Origin: Candidatus Eiseniibacteriota bacterium
GTDB lineage: Bacteria; Arandabacterota; Arandabacteria; Arandabacterales; Arandabacteraceae
Direction: 5' to 3'
Assembly (NCBI GenBank): GCA_030622265.1
Contig: JAUXGG010000092.1
Span: 1 to 6,658 of the forward strand
DNA: 6,658 nt
The translations under genes and the position numbers were made by a program. Below the pieces are notes generated by a model. It was not told where the DNA came from and ran no database searches. It saw nothing but the letters and a program-made list of their open reading frames with translations. Each line of letters starts with the position of its first letter. Within the stretch, counting starts at the first letter, position 1. Below are positions 1 to 6,658 of the stretch, piece by piece.

Positions 1-478
1 GACCGGGACAGATATCGTCCAGGAGCAGATCCGGATCGCGGCCGGCGAGCCCATGAGAATCAAGCAGGATGAGGTGGTGATCCGGGGACACGCCATAGAG
101 TGCAGGATCAATGCCGAGGACCCCGCGAGGAACTTCGCGCCATCACCCGGCAGGATAGAGGTTTTCCACATGCCGGGAGGGACCGGTATCCGGGTCGATA
201 CCCACGCATATGCCCAGTACATTATTCCGCCATACTATGATTCGCTCATAGCGAAGCTGGTGGCGCATGCCCCCGACAGGGACCAGGCGATCGCCAGGGT
301 GGGCGGGGCTCTTGACGAGTTTATCATTGAGGGAGTCAAGACCACGATTCCATTTCACCAGAAGGCTGTCCGGAGCAATCTGTTCAGGTCCGGCGATTTC
401 GATACCCACTTCGTCGAGGAGCTTGCGAAGGGGGAGGATCTTGCGGAAGGGGATGAGTCGGTGGAGGGTAAGAGCTGA
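1..478 (+). CDS. accC: Acetyl-CoA carboxylase, biotin carboxylase subunit (3' part, 5' end outside the window)
   Basis: Biotin carboxylase carries out the ATP-dependent carboxylation of biotin on the carrier protein AccB, the first half-reaction of cytoplasmic acetyl-CoA carboxylase, which supplies malonyl-CoA for fatty acid synthesis. The frame is open from base 2 and gives 158 residues up to TGA at 476-478. It begins inside the conserved stretch [17 protein letters not shown] and continues through [15 protein letters not shown], the start of the C-terminal biotin carboxylase domain. It then covers [20 protein letters not shown], whose Arg matches the conserved active-site Arg of that segment, and [13 protein letters not shown]. 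The ATP-grasp core and the NTRIQVEH segment lie upstream of the window. The tail after FVEELAKGE is short and acidic, as is common for stand-alone AccC. The carrier gene accB is often next to accC and would be expected upstream, but cannot be seen. A pyruvate or propionyl-CoA carboxylase subunit is possible; the stop right after the BC domain excludes a fused biotinyl domain. Confidence 0.93.
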   Translation, partial: TGTDIVQEQIRIAAGEPMRIKQDEVVIRGHAIECRINAEDPARNFAPSPGRIEVFHMPGGTGIRVDTHAYAQYIIPPYYDSLIAKLVAHAPDRDQAIARVGGALDEFIIEGVKTTIPFHQKAVRSNLFRSGDFDTHFVEELAKGEDLAEGDESVEGKS

Positions 479-1215
479 TGAGAATCGAAGTCCTCTTCAC
501 ACCTGCTGAGATAACCGAGGCGGCGGTCAAGGGCAAGACCGTGGCCGTGATCGATGTCCTGAGGGCATGCACGACCATAGCCTTTGCTCTTTCCCGCGGT
601 TGCAGCAGCATTGTCCCCGTCGCCAGCGTTGAGGCGGCGACCAGCCTCGTGGCTTCACTCGATAGGAACGTGACGCTTCTCGGCGGGGAGAGGGAAGGCA
701 AACGGATCGACGGGTTTGATCTGGGCAACTCACCGGCCGAGTACACGGCCGAGATCGTGAAGCGCAAGACCCTCGTCTTGGCCACCACCAATGGCACCAG
801 GGCGGTGAGCATGAGTGAGGGGGCCAGGGAGATCGTGATCACCTCCTTTGTCAACATGGGCTCGGTGGTTGACCACGCGGCCAAGCTTGAGGATGAGGAT
901 CTTACGATCGTATGCGCCGGCAAGAACAACAGGTTCGCCCTCGAGGATGCGGTCTGCGCCGGCATGGTCATAGAAAGGCTGTGCAAGGATAAGGAAGCCG
1001 AATTGAATGATGGCGCCCAGGCCGCCCGGGGCCTTTATAAGCAGAACGAGGAGTCGATCACCGCCCTTCTGCGTGAATGTGAGCACGGCAGATACCTGGA
1101 GGGCCTGGGATTCGCCAGAGATCTTGAGATATGCAGCAGGGTGGACAGCCTGAGTATCCTGCCTCTGGTCAAACAGGGGCGGATCGGAAGGCCCAGGAAG
1201 CCGCGCAAGAAGTGA
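478..1215 (+). CDS. comB: ComB-family 2-phosphosulfolactate phosphatase
   Basis: The 245-residue product matches the ComB family, Mg-dependent phosphatases that convert (R)-2-phospho-3-sulfolactate to sulfolactate. This is a step of coenzyme M synthesis in methanogens and of sulfolactate formation in some bacteria. Visible family blocks are VAVIDVLRACTTI (residues 22-34, with Asp26 and Arg29), GGEREGKRIDGFDLGNSP (69-86), TTNGTRAV (103-110) and VCAGKNNRFALEDAVCAG (145-162). The usual CAGT is CAGK here. The length is normal for the family. The C-terminus is strongly basic (GRIGRPRKPRKK), which is not part of the catalytic fold. The ATG at 478 overlaps the accC stop in TGATG. A GGAGG at 463-467 inside accC lies 10 bases upstream, so translation is probably coupled to accC. 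The family assignment is secure. The true substrate is inferred: no phosphosulfolactate synthase (ComA) or sulfolactate dehydrogenase gene is visible, and many bacterial homologues have not been tested. Confidence 0.88.
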   Translation: MRIEVLFTPAEITEAAVKGKTVAVIDVLRACTTIAFALSRGCSSIVPVASVEAATSLVASLDRNVTLLGGEREGKRIDGFDLGNSPAEYTAEIVKRKTLVLATTNGTRAVSMSEGAREIVITSFVNMGSVVDHAAKLEDEDLTIVCAGKNNRFALEDAVCAGMVIERLCKDKEAELNDGAQAARGLYKQNEESITALLRECEHGRYLEGLGFARDLEICSRVDSLSILPLVKQGRIGRPRKPRKK

Positions 1216-1231
1216 CCGGGGCAGGAACCCC

Positions 1232-1672
1232 ATGATGCTCGATAAGCAATCCTTGAGGATCTTGGACGCCAACTCCAACCGGACAAGGGAGGCCCTCCGT
1301 GTCGTGGAGGACGTGATGCGATTCTCCTGGGAAGACGCCCGGTTGGCATCGAAGCTTAAGCGTGAAAGACATTTAATATCAAGATATTGTGACACACTTC
1401 TTAGAAAACACTTCAGGGGATTGAAGGCCAGGGACACCTTCAGGGACCCCGGCCGGGATTCCATGCCGAAGACCGAGGCCACGCGGAAGAGCCTCGAGGA
1501 GATTCTCCTGAGCAACTTCCGGAGGGCCGAGGAGGGCTTGAGAGTCCTGGAGGAGGTCTCGAAACTCTCGGGACCCACCAGCGGCCGCCTCTTCAAGCGG
1601 GCCAGGTTCCGGGTCTACAATCTCGAGAAGTCCTGCCTCTTAGATCTGGAGCGAAGACGTGCCAGGCCTTGA
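1232..1672 (+). CDS. thiD2: ThiD2-type hydroxymethylpyrimidine phosphate kinase (stand-alone)
   Basis: ThiD2 is a small (about 130 residues) kinase unrelated to ThiD. It phosphorylates HMP-P to HMP-PP for thiamine synthesis, and in many bacteria it is fused to the N-terminus of ThiE. This 146-residue, mostly helical protein shows the family's signature LRILDANSNRTREALRVVED (residues 8-27), then KLKRERHLISR (41-51), ARDTFRD (66-72) and SNFRRAEEGLRVLEEVSKL (94-112), ending in RFRVYNLEK. The two LRV blocks are an internal repeat. The gene lies 16 bases after comB and overlaps thiE by 14 bases in another frame, so both partners of the usual fusion are here as separate proteins. ATG at 1232 and ATG at 1235 are both possible starts. 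The weak AGGA at 1223-1226 is 5 and 8 bases away respectively, which slightly favours 1235. Function is inferred from family and neighbour; the family name is well supported. Confidence 0.85.
   Translation: MMLDKQSLRILDANSNRTREALRVVEDVMRFSWEDARLASKLKRERHLISRYCDTLLRKHFRGLKARDTFRDPGRDSMPKTEATRKSLEEILLSNFRRAEEGLRVLEEVSKLSGPTSGRLFKRARFRVYNLEKSCLLDLERRRARP
1648..1651 (+). promoter_or_regulatory. Ribosome binding site deciding the thiE GTG start
   Basis: GGAG at 1648-1651 lies 7 bases before the GTG at 1659, inside the end of thiD2. The thiE frame is closed by TAG at 1641-1643, and no ATG or TTG occurs in that frame between there and GTG 1659. The next in-frame start codons would remove the first beta strand of the barrel. 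The GTG start is therefore the only one that keeps the whole fold. Confidence 0.7.
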
Positions 1673-2294
1673 TGTTTCGCTCTGCGCCATTCTCGACTGG
1701 GGAGTGGAGAGCATCCTTCCCCTCGAGGAGTTTACCGAGCGCATCATATCCGGTGGAGCCACCTCCATCCAGGTGAGGCTTAAGACCGAACCCACGCGCA
1801 ACATCATGGACTTCACCCGGCGGGTACTTGAGGTATGCGCCGGGACCGGTGTAACAGTCATAGTGAATGACCGGGTGGATGTGGCGCTTGCCACCGGCGC
1901 CCAGGGGGTTCATCTCGGGGAAGAGGACATGCCCGTGGAGACAGCCCGGAGCCTGGTGGGGCCGGAGATGATCATCGGGGCGAGCGTGCGGGATGTCTCA
2001 GGCGCGCGGGCCGCAGCCCGGGCCGGAGCGGACTACCTGGGCGTGGGAGCTGTGTTCCGTACACCCATCAAGCCGGAGCAGGAGCCAATTTCACTTGACA
2101 TACTTCAAGAAATCAGGCATGAAGTTAAGTTGCCCATTGTCGCCATCGGTGGCATCGATGAGAAGAATGCGGCCCTGCCATTGGAGCACGGTGCCGATGG
2201 CATAGCAGTCATATCTGCCCTGCGCAAGTGTCTCGACCCGAAGGAGGGTGCATCGCGGCTCAGAGCAGTCGTGGATAATGTCAAGAAGAGGTGA
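1659..2294 (+). CDS. thiE: Thiamine phosphate synthase (thiamine-phosphate pyrophosphorylase)
   Basis: ThiE condenses HMP-PP with carboxythiazole phosphate or HET-P to give thiamine phosphate, releasing pyrophosphate, in the cytoplasm. The 211-residue product is a complete TIM barrel of normal length. Recognisable substrate positions are SIQVRLK (Gln38, Arg40, Lys42), VNDRVD (Asn70, Asp71), HLGEEDMP (Asp90), IGASVRD (Ser109), GVGAVFRTPIKP (Thr135, Lys138), AIGGID (163-167) and VIS (184-186). The second Thr of the usual TxTK pyrophosphate motif is Ile137 here. The start is GTG, 14 bases inside thiD2. TGA at 2292-2294 ends 7 bases before the ftsK ATG. The partner ThiD2 makes its pyrimidine substrate, which argues against the related thiazole tautomerase TenI; retention of Asn-Asp, Asp90 and Lys138 argues the same way. 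No thiC, thiG or thiazole genes are in view. Confidence 0.92.
   Translation: MPGLDVSLCAILDWGVESILPLEEFTERIISGGATSIQVRLKTEPTRNIMDFTRRVLEVCAGTGVTVIVNDRVDVALATGAQGVHLGEEDMPVETARSLVGPEMIIGASVRDVSGARAAARAGADYLGVGAVFRTPIKPEQEPISLDILQEIRHEVKLPIVAIGGIDEKNAALPLEHGADGIAVISALRKCLDPKEGASRLRAVVDNVKKR
2288..2294 (+). promoter_or_regulatory. Strong ribosome binding site for ftsK
   Basis: GAGGTGA at 2288-2294 overlaps the thiE stop codon and stands 7 bases before ATG 2302. This is a near-ideal match to the 16S rRNA anti-Shine-Dalgarno and fixes the ftsK start at 2302. An in-frame GTG at 2248 would add 18 residues lying entirely within thiE. Confidence 0.85.
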
Positions 2295-2301
2295 CTCTAT
2301 A

Positions 2302-4443
<2,142 letters not shown>

Positions 4444-4452
4444 CTTGGGAGC

Positions 4453-5829
4453 ATGAAGAAGAAGAATAAGAAGTACGCCGCCTATCTCAACCCCGTCGGC
4501 TGTCCCACGGCCAATGTCGATCGCGAGAAGCTCGGGTGGCTGCTCGAGATGGACGGCTTTGAGATCGTCGGCTTGCCCTCTGATGCTGATGTGGGAATCG
4601 TGTTCGGATGCGCCTTCACCGATGATGCCAAGCGCGAAACGATAGATGATATCCTTAACCTCGGTGCGCTGGGTGACAGCCGGCCTGAGCACCTGATCGT
4701 GGTCGGCTGCATGCCGGAGAAATATGGGGAGGAGCTCTCCGAATCGCTTCCCGAGGTTGATGCCTTCGTGGGAAACTCCAGTCTCGGAGTGGTTCCGGAC
4801 CTGATCAAGAGACTCTGCTCCGGTGAGTCACCCGGGAGGATCTTACGAAACGCCGGCTCCGATCTCCTTGACCTGCGGCCGGACAGGACCCGGCCCGCGA
4901 CGGCACCCTGGACGCGCACGGTCCTTATCGGCGACGGCTGTGACAATGCCTGCACTTACTGCTCGATCCCTCATATGAGGGGTCGGCTGAGGAGCCGTTC
5001 CATTGCGAGTATCCTGGAGGAGATCGGTCTTCTCGTGGAGCAGGGAGCGAGAGAGATAGTCCTGGCCGGACAGGACACGGCAGCCTTCGGCAGGGACCGG
5101 GGCAAGTCAGAGCTTGCCGTTTTGCTTTCAAGCGTGGCCAGGCGCTATCCCGGTGTCTGGACAAGGCTGTCGTACTCTAATCCCGACAACCTCGATGATG
5201 ACGTGGCCGGAGTGATGGCGGAGCATGCGAACATCTGTAACTACATCGACCTTCCGATTCAGCATGCATCATCCCGCATCCTGAAGGCCATGGGGAGGGG
5301 CGACCGTCCCGAGGTGCTCGAGGATAAGATCCGCACCCTGAGACAGGCTGTTCCCGACGTGGCCTTAAGAACAAGCCTGATCCTCGGCTTCCCGGGTGAG
5401 ACCGAGAAGGACATGGAGGCGCTTGTTGGCTTTCTGAGGGATAATGAGTTCGACATGGTGGGGATCTTCGCCTTTTCGCCCCAGCCGGGGACTCCGGCGG
5501 CCGGTCTCCCGGACAGGGTGCCCGAGGAGATCGTGCAGGACCGCATCATGGAGATCGTGAGTCTCCAGGATGAGATCTCCCAGCTCAAGATGGAGAAGCT
5601 GGTTGGGAGGGAACTTGAGGTGCTTGTGGAAGATCCTCTGGAGACCGGCGAGAGCTCGGGAAGGTCACAGTATGACATGGCCGAGGTGGATCGCATCATC
5701 CGCCTGGTCGATTGTAAGACCACACCCGGCTCCTTCACCACCGCCCGAATCGAGTCTGTCTCTGCGCCATATGAATGGACCGCCACCGAATCCAAATTCA
5801 CAATCCTGGGGTCAGGTACCGACTTGTGA
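4453..5829 (+). CDS. rimO: Radical SAM methylthiotransferase, RimO type (ribosomal protein uS12)
   Basis: RimO adds a methylthio group to an aspartate of ribosomal protein uS12, using two [4Fe-4S] clusters and SAM. The 458-residue product has the three-domain layout of the family. The N-terminal MTTase domain has the auxiliary-cluster cysteines Cys17 (VGCPTANVD), Cys53 (FGCAFTDDAK) and Cys86 (VVGCMPEKYGEEL). The radical SAM core has CDNACTYC (Cys163, Cys167, Cys170), GQDTAAFGRD, IDLPIQHASSRILKAMGRGD and LILGFPGETE. A TRAM domain runs from about 380 to 448 and includes GRSQYDMAEVD. QDT and GRS...D favour RimO over MiaB, which has QNVNSYG-like residues. Two motifs are unusual: the RimO GCPKN is GCPTAN, and the NTC before Cys53 is FGC. 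The ATG at 4453 is the only start after the in-frame ftsK TAG at 4441. Its GGGAG at 4447-4451 is only one base away, which suggests translation coupled to ftsK. The stop is followed by a separate promoter. Confidence 0.87.
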   Translation: MKKKNKKYAAYLNPVGCPTANVDREKLGWLLEMDGFEIVGLPSDADVGIVFGCAFTDDAKRETIDDILNLGALGDSRPEHLIVVGCMPEKYGEELSESLPEVDAFVGNSSLGVVPDLIKRLCSGESPGRILRNAGSDLLDLRPDRTRPATAPWTRTVLIGDGCDNACTYCSIPHMRGRLRSRSIASILEEIGLLVEQGAREIVLAGQDTAAFGRDRGKSELAVLLSSVARRYPGVWTRLSYSNPDNLDDDVAGVMAEHANICNYIDLPIQHASSRILKAMGRGDRPEVLEDKIRTLRQAVPDVALRTSLILGFPGETEKDMEALVGFLRDNEFDMVGIFAFSPQPGTPAAGLPDRVPEEIVQDRIMEIVSLQDEISQLKMEKLVGRELEVLVEDPLETGESSGRSQYDMAEVDRIIRLVDCKTTPGSFTTARIESVSAPYEWTATESKFTILGSGTDL

Positions 5830-5868
5830 ATTTCGCGGTTGCGGCATCGCAGCGCATCGGCCCGAGGA

Positions 5869-5897
5869 TTGACATATGCGCCAAACCGCGGTACACT
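5869..5897 (+). promoter_or_regulatory. Sigma70-type promoter for the serpin gene
   Basis: A perfect -35 box TTGACA (5869-5874) is followed by exactly 17 bases and a -10 box TACACT (5892-5897), which matches TATAAT at four positions including the first two and the last. Transcription would be expected to start near 5904, leaving a leader of about 54 bases. The promoter lies in the only intergenic gap and faces the serpin gene, which supports it. Confidence 0.72.
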
Positions 5898-5907
5898 TGA
5901 AATGACT

Positions 5908-5917
5908 CAAGCGCTTG
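5908..5917 (+). repeat. Perfect 10-bp palindrome near the transcription start
   Basis: CAAGCGCTTG is its own reverse complement. It sits about 4 to 14 bases downstream of the predicted transcription start, a position where a dimeric repressor could block the polymerase. A further CTTGA (5896-5900) pairs with TCAAG (5907-5911), so the CTTGA/TCAAG element occurs more than once around the -10 box. No regulator is known; operator function is inference. It is short enough to arise by chance. Confidence 0.35.
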
Positions 5918-5943
5918 GAATTCTACATTGACGTGAGTTCCAA
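5915..5943 (+). promoter_or_regulatory. 9-bp stem-loop in the serpin mRNA leader
   Basis: TTGGAATTC (5915-5923) pairs with GAGTTCCAA (5935-5943) in RNA through nine consecutive pairs, one of them G-U, around an 11-base loop. The 3' arm ends two bases before the Shine-Dalgarno sequence. Such a stem could stabilise the leader or change access of the ribosome. It cannot be a terminator because no U-run follows. The 5' arm overlaps the palindrome at 5908-5917, so the two foldings compete. Confidence 0.45.
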
Positions 5944-5944
5944 C

Positions 5945-5951
5945 AGGAGGT
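5945..5951 (+). promoter_or_regulatory. Strong ribosome binding site of the serpin gene
   Basis: AGGAGGT at 5945-5951 is a full Shine-Dalgarno match, 6 bases before ATG 5958. It is the best binding site in the window and fixes the start of the lipoprotein signal peptide. Confidence 0.85.
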
Positions 5952-5957
5952 GGCGTC

Positions 5958-6658
5958 ATGCGAGTTCGCTCAGTACTCCCGCTTGTTCTATCACTCTGTC
6001 TGTTCCTCTCAGGATGCAGTGACCGTGCAACCCCGCCCTGTGGAAATGCCGATCGGTTGAGTGCCGGGGACGAGGATAACGGTCATGAAAGCGAAGAGCT
6101 GCGTTACTGGGAAATGCCGAACGGAGCTGACGTGGTCAGAGCCGACAATGATTTCGGTTTCCGCCTCTTCAGAGGGCTCGTAAGCGAAAAGCCCGACAGT
6201 AACATAGTCATTTCTTCACTCAGCGTCTCTATTGCGCTCGGGATGACTGTGAACGGCGCAGCCGGCCAGACGTTTGTGGACATGCAGACAACGCTGGGTC
6301 TGGCGGGCTATTCGCTCGAAGGCATCAATGAGTGCTACGAGGCCCAAATCGATTTCCTGACGAATCTGGATCCCTATGTGCAATTCGATATCGCCAACTC
6401 GGTGTGGTGCAGGGATGGAGTCCCGTTCAAGCAACCTTTCCTCGATGCTTGTTATGGCCATTTCGATGCCCAGGCTCGGAATCTCAACTTCAGCCTCCCC
6501 GATGCGTCGGACACCATGAACGCCTGGGTGGCTGATCAGACCAACAACAAGATCACAGAGATCGTTCCTGAGCATATAGATCCGCTCACAATGATCATCC
6601 TTCTGAACGCGATTTACTTCAACGGCGCCTGGGCGCATCCTTTTGCCACCGAATTCAC
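5958..6658 (+). CDS. Lipoprotein serpin (serine/cysteine protease inhibitor family), 3' end outside the window
   Basis: The open frame runs from ATG 5958 off the end of the window (233 residues, no stop). Residues 1-20 are a lipoprotein signal peptide: Arg2 and Arg4, a hydrophobic core, and lipobox LSGC with Cys20 as lipid site; Ser21 follows, which in enterobacteria allows outer-membrane sorting. After a polar spacer (about 21-58) the serpin fold begins: DNDFGFRLFRGL (63-74), SNIVISSLSVSIALGMTVNG (81-100), TTLGL (111-115), FDIANSVW (143-150), NAWVADQTNNKI (188-199) and LLNAIYFNGAWAHPF (215-229), whose Trp225 matches the conserved breach Trp. The usual SPxS of helix B is SSLS. A typical serpin is about 370-400 residues, so roughly 40% is missing, including the reactive centre loop. 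Whether it inhibits, and which protease, cannot be told. The gene has its own promoter and lower GC than the operon, suggesting an accessory or acquired gene. The family call is secure. Confidence 0.9.
   Translation, partial: MRVRSVLPLVLSLCLFLSGCSDRATPPCGNADRLSAGDEDNGHESEELRYWEMPNGADVVRADNDFGFRLFRGLVSEKPDSNIVISSLSVSIALGMTVNGAAGQTFVDMQTTLGLAGYSLEGINECYEAQIDFLTNLDPYVQFDIANSVWCRDGVPFKQPFLDACYGHFDAQARNLNFSLPDASDTMNAWVADQTNNKITEIVPEHIDPLTMIILLNAIYFNGAWAHPFATEF

Larger units (their letters stand above)
5830..5957 (+). other. Intergenic region with serpin promoter and leader
   Basis: This 128-base stretch is the only real non-coding gap in the window. It carries, in order, a weak 6-bp stem without a T-run (5838-5853), a sigma70-type promoter (5869-5897), a 10-bp palindrome (5908-5917), a 9-bp stem (5915-5943) and a strong Shine-Dalgarno (5945-5951). 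No small open frame with a plausible start and binding site was seen in it. The upstream operon has no clear intrinsic terminator here, so some read-through into the serpin gene is possible. Confidence 0.8.

Noticed and set aside
730..1596. Long open frame on the minus strand (288 codons) across comB and thiD2
   Set aside because: It lies opposite two genes with clear family motifs, its translation resembles no family I know, and it follows from GC-rich codon structure of the + strand.
2095..2123. TTGACA at 2095-2100 inside thiE as an internal promoter for ftsK
   Set aside because: At 17 bases spacing the -10 position reads CATGAA, a poor match, and neighbouring spacings are no better.
2248..2301. 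Upstream GTG start for ftsK
   Set aside because: It would add 18 residues encoded wholly within thiE, while ATG 2302 has GAGGTGA at ideal spacing.
5838..5853. Intrinsic terminator after rimO
   Set aside because: A 6-bp stem with a 4-base loop (one G-U pair) can form, but no T-run follows and the stem is short.
5834..5890. Inverted repeat CGCGGTT (5834-5840) / AACCGCG (5884-5890) around the promoter
   Set aside because: Only 7 bp with 43 bases between the arms; in GC-rich DNA this is easily met by chance and no supporting signal was seen.
6216..6638. Open minus-strand frame of 140 codons at the right end
   Set aside because: The + strand here encodes recognisable serpin blocks; the antisense product has no family features.

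Overview
The window is a densely packed bacterial chromosomal segment read entirely on the + strand. It is GC-rich. Arg codons AGG and CGG are frequent and there is almost no spacer DNA from base 1 to about 5829. The last gene encodes a lipoprotein with a classical lipobox. Together with the FtsK, RimO and biotin carboxylase sequences, this suggests a diderm bacterium. The divergence of several motifs and the presence of ThiD2, ComB and a lipoprotein serpin would fit one of the poorly cultured phyla around the FCB group, but that placement is a guess from gene content. No 16S rRNA or other marker is present to settle it.

Bases 1-5829 form one apparent operon of six genes. They are the 3' end of accC (biotin carboxylase of acetyl-CoA carboxylase), comB (2-phosphosulfolactate phosphatase family), thiD2 (small HMP-phosphate kinase), thiE (thiamine phosphate synthase), ftsK (DNA translocase) and a rimO-type methylthiotransferase. 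Junctions are very tight: a 1-base stop/start overlap (accC/comB), a 16-base gap (comB/thiD2), a 14-base overlap in a different frame (thiD2/thiE), 7 bases (thiE/ftsK) and 9 bases (ftsK/rimO). No promoter was found between these genes, so they are probably transcribed together from a promoter upstream of the window. Functionally this is a mixed housekeeping operon: fatty acid precursor synthesis, possible sulfonate metabolism, thiamine synthesis, chromosome segregation and ribosomal protein modification. The only clear pathway pair is ThiD2 (makes HMP-PP) and ThiE (joins HMP-PP to thiazole phosphate).

Bases 5830-5957 are a 128-base intergenic region. It holds a good sigma70-type promoter (TTGACA, 17-base spacer, TACACT), a 10-bp palindrome just downstream of the expected transcription start, a 9-bp stem that ends directly before the ribosome binding site, and a strong AGGAGGT.

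From 5958 to the end of the window runs an open frame without a stop. It encodes the N-terminal 233 residues of a lipoprotein serpin (a serine/cysteine protease inhibitor-fold protein). The reactive centre loop lies beyond the window. This gene is visibly less GC-rich than the operon and has its own regulatory region, so it is an independent, perhaps accessory, unit.

I did not find a clearly new system. The points most worth following are the serpin with its structured leader, the out-of-frame thiD2/thiE overlap (these domains are often fused elsewhere), the internal duplication in ThiD2, and the unexplained placement of comB.
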